From assembly GCA_016763155.1 (NCBI GenBank), contig JAESUH010000018.1:1-39684 (forward strand): DNA of 39,684 bases. The letters run 5' to 3'. Shown piece after piece: positions 24,340 to 34,190 of this stretch (position 1 is its first letter; each line of letters begins with the position of its first letter). Source of the DNA: Rhizobiaceae bacterium (GTDB taxonomy: Bacteria > Pseudomonadota > Alphaproteobacteria > Rhizobiales > Rhizobiaceae). The translations under genes were made by a program, and so were the position numbers. Under the pieces are notes generated by a model that worked only from the letters and a program-made list of their open reading frames with translations, searched no databases and had not been told where the DNA came from.

Positions 24340-26847
24340 ATGAAATCCAAATCTCGTGCGGTTGTTATTGGCGGTGGTGTCGTTGGGGTATCTACCCTTT
24401 ATCATCTGGCTAAAAAAGGCTGGGATGATGTGGTGCTGCTTGAGCGCAAGGAACTGACGTCTGGTTCCACTTGGCACGCAGCCGGCCTTTTGCCTCTTTT
24501 CAACATGTCTTATGCGGTTGGGCAAATTCACAAATATTCTGTCCGGTTTTACGATGAGCTGGAAAAAGAAACTGGTATGGATACCGGTTTTCGCAAGGTT
24601 TCCAATGTGCGTTTGGCCCGAACCCAAGACCGGATGGATGAATATGAATATTATATGGGGGTGGCGGAAACCATCGGCATTGATGTTCGTCGGATGCCAA
24701 TTGAAGAAATTAAGGAAAAATGGCCCTATGTGAATACTGATGGCCTGATCGGTGCCATTCAGCATCCGGGTGATGGTTATATTCAACCCGCAGATTTAAC
24801 CCAGGCGCTGGCAACTGGTGCACGGAATCTTGGCGGGACGATTTATCGAAATACGACCGTCATCGGCATTGAACAGCAGGATGATGATAGCTGGATTGTG
24901 CGCACGGATAAGGGCGATATTGAATGTGAACATGTGATTTCGTGTTCGGGCAATTTTGCGCGTCAAACCGGAGCCATGGTTGGGCTGGACGTGCCGGTGA
25001 TACCGGTTGAACATCAATATATTGTAACGGAAGCGCATCCGGAAATTCAGAAATTCCGTGAGGCAGGTGGTGACGAACTATGTGTTCTGCGTGAAGCTGA
25101 TTCGTCATGGTATATGCGCGAGGAAGCAGGCGGACTTTTGCTTGGGCCTTATGAAATTGGTGCGCCATGTTGCTATGTTGATGGGCCGAGCGACCAGAGC
25201 GAATATGAATTGTTTCAGGAAGATATTGAACGGTTGATGCCATATATAGAAACCGCAATTGAGCGGGTTCCCTATTTTGGCGAAGCGGGCATCAAGAAAA
25301 CCTATAATGGTGCCATTGCCTACACTCCCGATGGCAGCCCGATCATTGGGCCTGCATGGGGCAAAAAGAATTTTTGGCTGAATGAAGGGCATTCATTCGG
25401 AATTACGGCTGCCGGCGGTGCTGGATGGCAGCTTGCTGAGTGGATTGTCGATGGTGAACCAACCATCGATATGATGGGCGTTGATCCACGCCGCTTTGGG
25501 CCCTATGCGACCAGAGGCTATCTTAAAGAAAAGAACGAGGAAGCTTATGCCAACGTCTTTTCCGTGCATTACCCGGACGAAGAGAGGGGTGCTGCGCGCC
25601 CATTGAAACGCTCGCCATCCTATGAGCGCCAAAAGGTTCTGGGGGCGGTATTTGGTTCTGTCTATGGCTGGGAACGGGCGAACTGGTATGCCCCGGAAGG
25701 TTACGGTCTCAAGGTTTCGGAAATCGATAAACCCGATGTTTTGATGAACCACAATCACGCTGCGGCCGATGAAAACGGCAAAACCAGTGAAATCTGGTCA
25801 TTCAGGCGATCAAATTATCACGAGCATGTGGGTAATGAAGTAAAGAACGTTACGGAAAACGTAGGCCTGCTGGATATGTCGGCCTTTGCGAAATGTGAAA
25901 TTTCTGGACCCGGCGCTCGGGATTTTCTTGAAAGCATTTTTGCAAATACTATCCCTAAAACCCGTGGTCGCGTGGCGCTTTGCCATTTATTGACCTTGCG
26001 CGGTGGGGTTCGCTCCGAGTTCACAGTTTATGAAATTTCGCCTGGAAAATTCTATCTGGTTTCAGCAGGTGCTTATGAGCGTCATGATCATGATGAACTG
26101 CAAAAATTACTGCCAAAAGATGGGTCAGTGCATTTTAAAGCCTATACGGAGCAATATGGTGTGCTGGTTTTAGCGGGGCCAAAATCGCGTGATGTGTTGC
26201 AGAAATTGACAGATGCAGACCTTTCCAACGATCAGTTCAAATGGTTGTCTGGGCGTGAAATCTCAGTTGGTGTTGCGCGTACTCAGGCAATTCGGGTGAA
26301 TTTTGTTGGCGAATTAGGCTGGGAATTGCACCATCCAATTGAAATGCAGAACACGATTTATGATGCTTTAATGGAGGCAGGCGCAGAGTTTGGTATCAAG
26401 CCATTCGGCATTCGCGCCATGACTTCTATGGCAATTGAAAAATCTTACCGGCTGATTCCGCGTGAACTCTCGATTGAATATTCTGCTTATGAAAGCGGGT
26501 TGGATCGTTTCATCAAACCCAAGAAACAGTTTATTGGCCGTGATGCTTTGCTGAAACGCCATGAAGAGGGCGATGAATGGAGGCTTGTGACCATGGAAGT
26601 GCAGGGTACAAGCGATGTGGATGCTCGTGGTTCTGAAGCGATATATTTGGGTGATAAACTGGTAGGGCGTGCGACCCATGGTGGGTATGGCTGGCGTATA
26701 GGAAAATCTCTGGCGCTTGCCATGATACGCCCCGAGCATGCAATCACTGGTAATGAACTCGAAATTCGTATTCTGGGCCAGCGCTATAAATGCGTTATCG
26801 TGCCGGAAAGCCCGTTTGATCCTGATAACCAGCGTTTGCGAAGTTAG
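24340..26847 (+). CDS. Dimethylglycine/sarcosine dehydrogenase-like protein (FAD + GcvT)
   Basis: An 835-residue fusion. The N-terminal DAO domain has VIGGGVVGVSTLYHLAKKGW and TSGSTWHAAGLL, whose His (residue 46) is the usual covalent FAD attachment site; YTPDGSPIIGPAWGKKNFWL closes the FAD domain. A middle FAO_M linker (WERANWYAPEGYG) leads to a GcvT aminomethyltransferase-like domain (VGLLDMSAFAKCEISGPGA, VNFVGELGWELHHP) and a GcvT C-terminal barrel. Such enzymes demethylate dimethylglycine or sarcosine and pass the methyl group to tetrahydrofolate. No electron-transfer flavoprotein or four-subunit sarcosine oxidase is adjacent. The ribosome site AGAGGG/AGGA is good. A GlxA/GbdR-like regulator lies 0.9 kb downstream. 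Confidence 0.88.
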   Translation: MKSKSRAVVIGGGVVGVSTLYHLAKKGWDDVVLLERKELTSGSTWHAAGLLPLFNMSYAVGQIHKYSVRFYDELEKETGMDTGFRKVSNVRLARTQDRMDEYEYYMGVAETIGIDVRRMPIEEIKEKWPYVNTDGLIGAIQHPGDGYIQPADLTQALATGARNLGGTIYRNTTVIGIEQQDDDSWIVRTDKGDIECEHVISCSGNFARQTGAMVGLDVPVIPVEHQYIVTEAHPEIQKFREAGGDELCVLREADSSWYMREEAGGLLLGPYEIGAPCCYVDGPSDQSEYELFQEDIERLMPYIETAIERVPYFGEAGIKKTYNGAIAYTPDGSPIIGPAWGKKNFWLNEGHSFGITAAGGAGWQLAEWIVDGEPTIDMMGVDPRRFGPYATRGYLKEKNEEAYANVFSVHYPDEERGAARPLKRSPSYERQKVLGAVFGSVYGWERANWYAPEGYGLKVSEIDKPDVLMNHNHAAADENGKTSEIWSFRRSNYHEHVGNEVKNVTENVGLLDMSAFAKCEISGPGARDFLESIFANTIPKTRGRVALCHLLTLRGGVRSEFTVYEISPGKFYLVSAGAYERHDHDELQKLLPKDGSVHFKAYTEQYGVLVLAGPKSRDVLQKLTDADLSNDQFKWLSGREISVGVARTQAIRVNFVGELGWELHHPIEMQNTIYDALMEAGAEFGIKPFGIRAMTSMAIEKSYRLIPRELSIEYSAYESGLDRFIKPKKQFIGRDALLKRHEEGDEWRLVTMEVQGTSDVDARGSEAIYLGDKLVGRATHGGYGWRIGKSLALAMIRPEHAITGNELEIRILGQRYKCVIVPESPFDPDNQRLRS

Positions 26848-26935
26848 GTTCATATCCTAATTCATTAGCTGGCTTGTTGTTCAGGTGAGAGTTTCTGGCT
26901 ATTCTGGTTTTGTTGAGTCTAATTCACGGAGCCGA

Positions 26936-27754
26936 ATGCTGGTTATTGTGCTTAAAACCATTTATCGCGCTTTTTTGCTAATTCTGTTTACGGGATTTGG
27001 TTGCGCTGGCGTGTTTGCTTTTATGGACGATACGCCAGAGCGCAGTTTGGCAGTGGCCTCGGCTTTATCCAATGCCCGGTGGCAGGTTCTTGAAGATGGC
27101 TTCGAGGTCATTCATGGGCAATCGGAAACAGGGGCCAAATTAACGGCATTTAGAATTTCCAGCGGTAAATTCTCCTTTGAAATTGATGTTCAAGACCACC
27201 CTAAGGGCGAGCGAGTAAACCATATTGGTGAACGTCTTGAGGCGTTATTTGCAATTAATGGCGGTTTTTTTGGGGAGACCTCAACGGGGGAACTTTATCC
27301 TGTTGGTCTGATGAGCTCCAAGGGCGTTCCTGATGGCAAAGCGTGGCGAACCTCTGGCGGTTATTTGGTGTTGGGCAAGAAAATTCACATCATTCCCTCT
27401 TTTGAAGGCATGCCGCTATATGCGCGCGAATATGTTCAGACCAAGCCTGTTCTAATTGAACCGGGTGGACATTGGGCGATGAATACCAATTCAGGAATTG
27501 GTAAGAAACGAAGTATTATTTGCCTGCGCCCGAAGGGGGAAATCATCATCACTTTGGTAACCGGTACAGGCCTTAGCCTGTTTGAAGCGGGGTGGCTGAT
27601 GCGAAGCACAAAGGATGGCGGGTTCTTTGATTGTGACGCTGCCATTGCCATGGATGGTGGCGGATCAACCCAAAATTGGGTTGCCGGGCATCCGGAGTTA
27701 TCCTATCGCGGAATATCGCCTGTTCATAACTTCTTGATTATGAAGCGGCGCTGA
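26936..27754 (+). CDS. Phosphodiester glycosidase-family (NAGPA-like) exported protein
   Basis: A 272-residue protein with an N-terminal hydrophobic signal (KTIYRAFLLILFTGFGCAGVFA) and then a NAGPA/DUF2233-type domain: LFAINGGFFGE, VGLMSSKGVPDG, and the late AIAMDGGGSTQNWV, the family's Asp-Gly-Gly-Gly-Ser active-site region. Family members remove GlcNAc phosphodiester caps or act on cell-wall and capsule phosphodiesters. ATG 26936 with GGAG five bases ahead is chosen; a GTG at 26885 is in frame upstream. It is convergent with the GlxA-type regulator, only 5 bp between stops, and there is no functional link to the dehydrogenase that precedes it. Confidence 0.82.
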   Translation: MLVIVLKTIYRAFLLILFTGFGCAGVFAFMDDTPERSLAVASALSNARWQVLEDGFEVIHGQSETGAKLTAFRISSGKFSFEIDVQDHPKGERVNHIGERLEALFAINGGFFGETSTGELYPVGLMSSKGVPDGKAWRTSGGYLVLGKKIHIIPSFEGMPLYAREYVQTKPVLIEPGGHWAMNTNSGIGKKRSIICLRPKGEIIITLVTGTGLSLFEAGWLMRSTKDGGFFDCDAAIAMDGGGSTQNWVAGHPELSYRGISPVHNFLIMKRR

Positions 27755-27759
27755 TCAGG

Positions 27760-28725
27760 TCAACGTTCCTGCAAGGGAGATTTGCCGTACATTTCGCGGT
27801 AGCATTTGGAAAAATGCGAGGCGGATATGAAGCCGCAGGCAATGGCCACATCAACCACCGGCAGGCTTGATTGAATGAGCAGATGTCGCGCCCGGTCCAG
27901 TCTTACCTCAAGATAATAACGTGCAGGCGAACGGCCCATATGCTGGTGGAAAAGGCGCTCGATCTGGCGGCGGGAAAGCCCCACATATCCGGCAATGTCG
28001 ACCAGGGGCAGGGGTTCTGAAATGTTTGCTTCCATGAACTCGATGATGGTGAGCACTTTGGAGTTTTGAACGCCAAGGCGCGCGCGCAAGGGCAGGCGTT
28101 GGCGGTCGTTCGGGTTACGTACACGGTCGGTAAGCGCTTGTTCACACACACGGTTTACCAGATCTTCGCCATGGTCTCGGGCAATCATCGATAACATCAT
28201 ATCAAGGGCAGCAGTACCTCCAGCGCAAGTCCAGATATTGCCATCTATTTCATAGAGATCGGCAAAGACTTCTACCTTTGGAAACTTTTCTGCAAAACCA
28301 GGCATGTTTTCCCAATGAATGGCGCAGCGTTTGCCATTTAGCAGGCCTGCGGCTGCCAGAAGATGGGCAGCAGTGCATAAACCGGCAACTGTGACGCCGC
28401 TATTTTTATTTTCCCGCAGATAGGCAAAGAGAGTTTTGTTGTCGACTTTTTCTACATCCATGCCTGAGCATAAAAACATGATTGCCGGGCGCTGCGATGT
28501 TGATAATCTTTGGCGCTCCTGATCGATATTGCTATCAACGGATACGACTACGCCGTTTGAAGCATGAACCGGGGAACCATCGAAGGAGGCAAGCCGCCAA
28601 TTATAATGTTCCCGGCCCAACATCCGGTTTGCGATGCGCATTGGTTCGATTGCCGTTGCAAATGCAATCATTGAAAAATTGGGAACCAGATAGAACACGA
28701 CTTTACATTGTAAGTTGTTTTCCAT
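27760..28725 (-). CDS. GlxA-type AraC-family regulator (GbdR/CdhR-like)
   Basis: A 321-residue regulator with an N-terminal DJ-1/PfpI-like (GATase1) domain, VFYLVPNFSMIAFATAIEPMR to AGLCTAAHLLAAAGLL (with the Cys at the nucleophile elbow) and CAGGTAALDMMLSMIARDHG, followed by two AraC helix-turn-helix motifs (ISEPLPLVDIAGYVGLSRRQ, and PVVDVAIACGFISASHFSK). This layout matches Pseudomonas GbdR and CdhR, which switch on betaine, dimethylglycine and carnitine catabolism. Location near the dimethylglycine-type dehydrogenase supports that role by inference. Start 28725 is set by AGGAAG 8 bases upstream; the frame is open to 28863 but would overlap hprK. A 24-bp palindrome lies 41 bp upstream. Confidence 0.88.
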   Translation of the reverse strand: MENNLQCKVVFYLVPNFSMIAFATAIEPMRIANRMLGREHYNWRLASFDGSPVHASNGVVVSVDSNIDQERQRLSTSQRPAIMFLCSGMDVEKVDNKTLFAYLRENKNSGVTVAGLCTAAHLLAAAGLLNGKRCAIHWENMPGFAEKFPKVEVFADLYEIDGNIWTCAGGTAALDMMLSMIARDHGEDLVNRVCEQALTDRVRNPNDRQRLPLRARLGVQNSKVLTIIEFMEANISEPLPLVDIAGYVGLSRRQIERLFHQHMGRSPARYYLEVRLDRARHLLIQSSLPVVDVAIACGFISASHFSKCYREMYGKSPLQER

Positions 28726-28765
28726 TGCGATGACTTCCTGCAATTGGTTTAGCCTGAATCGACAT

Positions 28766-28789
28766 TTGCAAATTTGTACAAATTTGCAA
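28766..28789. promoter_or_regulatory. Perfect 24-bp palindrome before the GlxA-type regulator
   Basis: TTGCAAATTTGT (28766-28777) is followed directly by its exact inverse. The site contains CAAATTTG twice and lies 41 bp ahead of the regulator start and 49 bp after the hprK stop. It is a strong candidate operator, either for the regulator itself or for another dimeric protein. No T run follows, so it is not a terminator. Confidence 0.72.
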
Positions 28790-28837
28790 TCGAAATTTTG
28801 GAAATCATTGAAATATTTTGATGTAGGCTTGCGCGGC

Positions 28838-29284
28838 CTATTTGTAGAACAGGCCCGCTTCAACCAGCATACGCTGATGGGAAAGGTCGGTGAGGCGGTG
28901 GTTGGGAACGGGAACCCGCCTTAATTGCCTATCCATGATCTCGCAGGTGAATTCAGCTTCATCCGGCATACGCTCACGGGTATCTACCAGATCGATCACC
29001 ATCTCGATGGGGCATTGCTCAATTCTTGGCCATTCGATGATGCCACGGCCATATAGTTCAATTTTTCCAATCAAAGGCGGCGGGCAGGAGGCTATCAACT
29101 GGTTGTCTTGCAGGGTTAGCGTGGTCTGGTCATCGGAGATTAACGCAGCGCTTTCACCAAAATGATTGAGCAGTTCCAACGCCAATAAGGATTTTCCGCT
29201 ACCTGAGGGGCCGCGAATGAGGCATCCGGTATCTTTTATCTTAATTGATGTGGCGTGGATGTTTTGGCTTGTCATTTCGTTCAT
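28838..29284 (-). CDS. hprK: Short-form HPr kinase/phosphorylase
   Basis: Phosphorylates HPr on a serine in the nitrogen-type phosphotransferase system of Rhizobiales. The 148 residues have only the catalytic P-loop domain: GPSGSGKSLLALELL (residues 25 onward), ISDDQTTLTL, and the signature IEMVIDLVDTRERMPDE. Loss of the N-terminal domain is normal for alphaproteobacterial HprK. In many Rhizobiales hprK stands between chvG and ptsM/npr; here neither is adjacent (a GlxA-type regulator is downstream, nrdJ ends upstream), so its usual operon is broken up or lies elsewhere. ATG at 29275 is an alternative start. Confidence 0.88.
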   Translation of the reverse strand: MNEMTSQNIHATSIKIKDTGCLIRGPSGSGKSLLALELLNHFGESAALISDDQTTLTLQDNQLIASCPPPLIGKIELYGRGIIEWPRIEQCPIEMVIDLVDTRERMPDEAEFTCEIMDRQLRRVPVPNHRLTDLSHQRMLVEAGLFYK

Positions 29285-29337
29285 TTTAATTTGGAAAAGC
29301 TTAAGACCAAATGCTATTGGCTCTTTGCCAAAAAGAA

Positions 29338-29359
29338 AAGGGCCGCTTTTGCGGCCCTT
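29338..29359 (-). terminator. Rho-independent terminator of nrdJ
   Basis: AAGGGCCGC (29338-29346) and GCGGCCCTT (29351-29359) form a 9-bp stem with a TTTT loop. On the minus strand it is followed by a T-rich run (ttctttttgg), 27 bp after the nrdJ stop codon. Confidence 0.85.
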
Positions 29360-29386
29360 GATTATTTTACGATATAGCTTTTGATT

Positions 29387-32300
29387 TTAGCTACAGCCGC
29401 TGGTTGCACCGCAAGTATCGCATTTTTCGCAAGTGCCGTTTCTGACCATGGTGAAATTTTGGCATTCGCCGCATGAATTTCCCGTATAGCCCTGCATCAA
29501 AGCCTTGGCTCGGTACAGTTTTTTATTTACCTGCTGTGATTTTTCAACCACTGGCTCGGCCAATTGCTCTTCAGGCTGGACCACAGGTGCGAAATCACGT
29601 TTGAAGGCGTTTGGCTCTTCCTCAAAATCAACCATCGGATCGGTGTTGAGATTGGCGGCAATTGCTTCAATGCGACCACTCAAGCTGCCAACACTGGTTA
29701 TTGGTGTTGATTTGGATGGCGGGGTAGAGGCACTGCCTGCCGGTGTCTCGGTTGGAGATTTGACTACGGCCAGTTTATGGCCACGGGTGAGGCCGGTAGA
29801 AATAACCTCTGCCTTGCCTTCCTTCACTCCTTTTCCTAGGGATGTATTGGAGAAATCAGAAATATCCACATGGGCTAGATCGTTGCGGCCCAGATAGGAT
29901 ATGGCCAGTTCGCGAAAAATGTAATCCAGAATGGATGTTGAGTTTTTAATGGCGTCATTGCCGATGACCATGCCGGCGGGTTCGAATTTTGTGAAGATGA
30001 ATGCTTCCACATATTCTTCCAGCGGAACGCCATATTGGAGTCCGAGAGAAATCGAGATGGCGAAATTGTTCATCATGGCACGGAAGGCTGCACCTTCCTT
30101 GTGCATGTCGATGAAGATTTCACCGATACGCCCGTCATCATATTCACCGGTGCGGACATAGACCTTATGGCCGCCCACATTGGCTTTTTGAGTGTAACCT
30201 TTGCGGCGATCCGGTAATTTTTCACGACTACGGATGGTTTTCTCAATGATACGCTCAACAATTTTTTCAGCAATTATCGGCACCTGAGCAGCCTTAGGTG
30301 CTTCAATCAGGTCTTCCAGCGCATCTTCATTATCGTCGTCCTCAATCAGAGAGGAGTTGAGAGGTTGCGAAAGTTTTGACCCATCGCGGTAGAGCGCATT
30401 GGCTTTTACGCCCAGCTTCCATGAAAGCATGTAAGCGTCTTTGCAATCCTCGATAGTGGCTGAGTTTGGCATGTTGATGGTTTTGGATATTGCTCCTGAA
30501 ATGAAGGGCTGAGCTGCTGCCATCATGCGAATATGTGCTTCAACTGACAAATAACGTTTGCCGATGCGGCCACAAACATTGGCACAATCAAAGACAGGAT
30601 AATGCTCTTCTTTCAGATTTGGAGCACCTTCCAATGTCATGGCACCACAGCACCACAGATTGGCGGCTTCAACTTCGTCTTTGGAAAACCCGAGGGCTGC
30701 CAGCATGTCGAAGCTGAAATCTTCCAGCTGCTCTGGTGTGAAGCCCAGTACATCCTTGCAGAACTCTTCGCCCAGGGTGAACTGGTTGAAAACAAATTTT
30801 ACATCGAAGGCAGAGGCAAGGCCTGCTTCAATGGTTTCGATTTTTTCGTCCGTGAAGCCTTTGTCTTTTAGGGCGCCATGGCTGATTGCATTGGCACCTT
30901 TCAAGGTGCCGCGACCGACAGCATAATTGATGATTTCAGTAACTTCACCCTCATCATAGCCAAGAGTTTGCAAGGCTTCAGGCACGGCCTGATTGATGAT
31001 TTTGAAATAACCGCCACCAGCGAGTTTCTTGAATTTCACCAAGGCAAAATCAGGCTCAATGCCGGTAGTATCGCAATCCATTACCAGACCGATTGTACCT
31101 GTTGGCGCAATGACGGTTGATTGGGCATTACGATAGCCGTGTTTTTCACCCAGTTTCACGGCTTTGTCCCATGCAGCTATCGCATGAGTGACAAAACGCT
31201 GGTTGTTGAGGGAAGCGTGATCAAGGGGAACTGGTGAGATTGAAAGAGCATCATAACCTTCCGCATTGCCATGGGCGGCATTGCGGTGGTTTTTCATAAC
31301 CCGCATCATGTGTTTCTTGTTTGGCTCATAAGCGGGGAAGGGCCCCAACTCTCCTGCCATTTCAGCAGAGGTAGAATAACAAACACCTGTCATGATCGCG
31401 CTGATTGATCCGCAAATGGCGCGGCCTTCATCTGAATCATAGGGAATGCCCGCTGTCATCAGCAATCCGCCGATATTTGCAAAGCCAAGGCCGGTGGTGC
31501 GGTATTCATAGGAAAGTTTAGCAATTTGTTTTGACGGGAATTGTGCCATCATCACGGATATTTCCAGAACAATCATCCACAATCTGGTGGCGTGCTCCAG
31601 GCTATCAATGTCGAAACTCTTGTCTTCTTTGCGGAATTGCAAAAGGTTGAGAGAGGCCAGATTGCAAGCGGTATCATCCAGGAACATATATTCTGAACAC
31701 GGGTTAGAGGCGCGAATTTCGCCGCCTTCCGGGCAGGTATGCCAATCGTTCATGGTGGTGTTGAAGTGCAATCCAGGATCAGCAGATGCCCATGCAGCAT
31801 TGCCGATTTGATCCCAAAGGTCTTTTGCTTTCAATGTCTTGATGACCGAACCATCGCGCCGTGCGGTTAGATTCCAGTCGCTATCTGTTTCAACTGCCCG
31901 CAGGAAATCGTCTTTGATTGAAACGGAATTGTTGGAATTTTGGCCGGAAACTGTGAGGTAAGCTTCTGAATCCCAGTCAGTGTTGTAGACTGGAAATTTG
32001 ATATCTACAAAACCCTGCCGTGCAAGCTGGATGACGCGGCCCACATAGTTTTCAGGAATGGACGCACGTTTTGCAGCGCGAACTTCGCGTTTCAGGGCCG
32101 GGTTTTTATTAGGGTCGAAACAATCATCACCCGGACCTTCGCAATTCACGCAAGCCTTCATAATGGCGGTCATGTGTTTGGAAATGATTTTTGAACCTGT
32201 AACGATCGCCGCCACTTTCTGCTCTTCCGTAACCTTCCAGCTGATATATTCTTCGATATCTGGGTGATCGATATCAACCACCACCATTTTGGCGGCGCGG

Positions 32301-33124
32301 CGGGTAGTACCGCCTGATTTGATGGCACCAGCCGCACGATCACCGATTTTCAAAAAGCTCATCAGGCCGGATGACTTTCCGCCACCTGAAAGTGATTCAT
32401 TAGAACCACGGATATGAGAGAAATTTGACCCTGTGCCTGAGCCATACTTAAAGAGGCGTGCTTCACGTACCCAAAGGTCCATAATGCCGTTCTCATTAAC
32501 GAGATCATCATCCACGGACTGAATGAAGCAGGCATGAGGCTGAGGGTGTTCATAAGATGATTTGGATTTAACCAGCTTGCCGGTTTTATGATCCACATAA
32601 TGGTGCCCCTGGGCAGGGCCATCAATGCCGTAAGCCCAATGGAGACCTGTATTGAACCACTGGGGAGAATTTGGAGCCACTTTTTGGGTGGCAAGCATGT
32701 AGCAAAGCTCATCAAAAAACGCACGGGCGTCTTTCTCGCTGTTAAAATAGCCACCTTTCCAGCCCCAATAGGTCCAGGTGCCTGCCAAACGGGAGAATAC
32801 CTGGCGTGCGTCCATTTCAGAGCCGGTTCGCTCTTCCTTAGGTAAATCAGCCATGGCCTTCTCGTCGGGCTCGGAACGCCACAACCAGGAAGGAACACTG
32901 TTTTCTTCAACTTTTTTCAGAACTTTCGGGACGCCGGCCTTGCGAAAATACTTCTGGGCCAGAATATCACTCGCGACCTGGGAGAATGCGCGGGGAACAT
33001 CAATATTTTCCAGTTTAAATACAATAGACCCATCCGGATTGCGGATCTCACTGGTGGCGTTACGGAACTCAATAGACGCATAAGGTGACTCGTTTTCTTT
33101 CGTATAGCGTCGCTCAATGAGCAT
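29387..33124 (-). CDS. nrdJ: Vitamin B12-dependent (class II) ribonucleoside-diphosphate reductase
   Basis: Makes deoxyribonucleotides with adenosylcobalamin, without need for oxygen or an iron cofactor. The 1245 residues match the long alphaproteobacterial NrdJ. Visible motifs include [62 protein letters not shown] (active-site Cys), and [20 protein letters not shown]. The C-terminus ends [20 protein letters not shown], a Cys-rich tail that re-reduces the active site and may bind zinc. AAAGGGA lies about 8 bases before the ATG. An inverted repeat is placed 34-67 bp upstream. No cobalamin riboswitch was seen. This is likely the cell's main or only aerobic reductase. Confidence 0.97.
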   Translation of the reverse strand: MLIERRYTKENESPYASIEFRNATSEIRNPDGSIVFKLENIDVPRAFSQVASDILAQKYFRKAGVPKVLKKVEENSVPSWLWRSEPDEKAMADLPKEERTGSEMDARQVFSRLAGTWTYWGWKGGYFNSEKDARAFFDELCYMLATQKVAPNSPQWFNTGLHWAYGIDGPAQGHHYVDHKTGKLVKSKSSYEHPQPHACFIQSVDDDLVNENGIMDLWVREARLFKYGSGTGSNFSHIRGSNESLSGGGKSSGLMSFLKIGDRAAGAIKSGGTTRRAAKMVVVDIDHPDIEEYISWKVTEEQKVAAIVTGSKIISKHMTAIMKACVNCEGPGDDCFDPNKNPALKREVRAAKRASIPENYVGRVIQLARQGFVDIKFPVYNTDWDSEAYLTVSGQNSNNSVSIKDDFLRAVETDSDWNLTARRDGSVIKTLKAKDLWDQIGNAAWASADPGLHFNTTMNDWHTCPEGGEIRASNPCSEYMFLDDTACNLASLNLLQFRKEDKSFDIDSLEHATRLWMIVLEISVMMAQFPSKQIAKLSYEYRTTGLGFANIGGLLMTAGIPYDSDEGRAICGSISAIMTGVCYSTSAEMAGELGPFPAYEPNKKHMMRVMKNHRNAAHGNAEGYDALSISPVPLDHASLNNQRFVTHAIAAWDKAVKLGEKHGYRNAQSTVIAPTGTIGLVMDCDTTGIEPDFALVKFKKLAGGGYFKIINQAVPEALQTLGYDEGEVTEIINYAVGRGTLKGANAISHGALKDKGFTDEKIETIEAGLASAFDVKFVFNQFTLGEEFCKDVLGFTPEQLEDFSFDMLAALGFSKDEVEAANLWCCGAMTLEGAPNLKEEHYPVFDCANVCGRIGKRYLSVEAHIRMMAAAQPFISGAISKTINMPNSATIEDCKDAYMLSWKLGVKANALYRDGSKLSQPLNSSLIEDDDNEDALEDLIEAPKAAQVPIIAEKIVERIIEKTIRSREKLPDRRKGYTQKANVGGHKVYVRTGEYDDGRIGEIFIDMHKEGAAFRAMMNNFAISISLGLQYGVPLEEYVEAFIFTKFEPAGMVIGNDAIKNSTSILDYIFRELAISYLGRNDLAHVDISDFSNTSLGKGVKEGKAEVISTGLTRGHKLAVVKSPTETPAGSASTPPSKSTPITSVGSLSGRIEAIAANLNTDPMVDFEEEPNAFKRDFAPVVQPEEQLAEPVVEKSQQVNKKLYRAKALMQGYTGNSCGECQNFTMVRNGTCEKCDTCGATSGCS

Positions 33125-33157
33125 AATTATTCCCTTTCAAATTTCAAATATTCACCG

Positions 33158-33191
33158 AATTTGAAGTGCATGCAGTCATGCAGTTCAAATT
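33158..33191. promoter_or_regulatory. Inverted repeat upstream of nrdJ
   Basis: AATTTGAA-g-TGCATG (33158-33172) faces CATGCA-g-TTCAAATT (33177-33191), with a CAGT centre and only one unpaired position per arm. TTCAAAT also occurs twice more at 33136-33149, between the repeat and the start codon. It does not resemble the NrdR box. It is either an operator or a leader hairpin. Confidence 0.6.
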
Positions 33192-34190
33192 TGGCAATAA
33201 TTAGCCGAATACCGGTCATTAGCTGACCAGAGATACAGACTCAATTTTTGTTTCATTACCCCGAAAGCACTATGATCGTGCTGTATTTTACCTTGTCGTC
33301 CCGTCTTGGTATCTGCCAATCGGAGCAATGGTTTATCCACTTTTTCCCGAATTTCAGCTTACAGGCTGAGTATGGCGAACACCAGACGAAATCTATATCT
33401 TGTTATTATCATCAGCGTAAACACTAAATATTGTGTTAACCTGACTATTAACCGAAAAATTTTCCTGATGAATATCTCTGGGGAAACTTTCGTTTAACTC
33501 TCTTATCTTTTCCTGCGCGTCTCAAATTTAGAGACAAAACAACCATCAACAGATCGGCGAAACCAATCAGCTGTAGTGTCCTTACAAACTATATGAAGAA
33601 GTTGATCGGGAAGAATTCCCTGACCTGATAAAAATAGTCCAAACTTCAAATGAAGCCTGTAACTCCCTTAAAACAGATCATCAACTTAACGCCCACAAAA
33701 CCCGACGCAACTTACTGATACATTGGTAGTCTGAACGTGTTTTCGTCGTCAAGATATTGTTTTGTTTTATGCCGTAAAAACTACATGTAGTGTTTAAGGT
33801 GTGAATAGCGAGGATAAGTGCCAAAAAAAATTTGTTGAAGAATCAAGGCATTAACGCCCCATGGGGGATTTCAATAATAAATAACCTATTGCTTTGTAAA
33901 AAAAACTGAGTCTCAAGCCGCTCAAATTTTCAGCGAGCTGAATTTATTTCGATAAATGGGACATTCCTAGGGGAGTGAGCGAAAAACACTAGAATCATTT
34001 CGCATGCGAACTCAATTCTTAAAAATTTAGGTGAGTCTGAATTGGCGAATCATTGTTAACAAGTTTCCCCTCCCTACAGGCAAGTTCTTGTTAACGTGAT
34101 TGTTCTGGAATGTGGGAGCTAATTTGATTGCGGAAAAATGTTCTTTAAAAGCTTTCTTCATAGAACTGCCATGAGATTCAAGCGTCTACT
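33192..34190. other. About 1 kb AT-rich region with no recognised gene
   Basis: No reading frame here shows good start, ribosome site or family motifs. It holds several short perfect palindromes: ACTACATGTAGT (33780-33791), CCCCATGGGG (near 33857), TCGCATGCGA (near 33999) and the inverted pair GTTAACAAG/CTTGTTAAC (34055-34063 and 34087-34095). One DnaA-box-like TTATCCAC is at 33333-33340. Poly-A tracts occur near 33823 and 33898. An origin, a decayed gene or an untranslated RNA are all possible; none can be supported further. Confidence 0.4.

Noticed and set aside
33306-33497. 63-codon plus-strand frame in the gene-free region
   Set aside because: No ribosome site, no recognisable motif and no coding-like composition; expected by chance in AT-rich DNA.
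33125-33500. Cobalamin riboswitch ahead of nrdJ
   Set aside because: No B12-box-like conserved segment was found on the minus strand.
33577-33729. Open stretch of 50 codons with a protein-like translation (YEEVDREEFPDLIKIVQT)
   Set aside because: There is no start codon between the preceding stop at 33574 and this stretch. It could be a gene remnant, but it cannot be supported.
33192-34190. Replication origin
   Set aside because: Only one DnaA-box-like site and no typical origin neighbours; not enough for a call.
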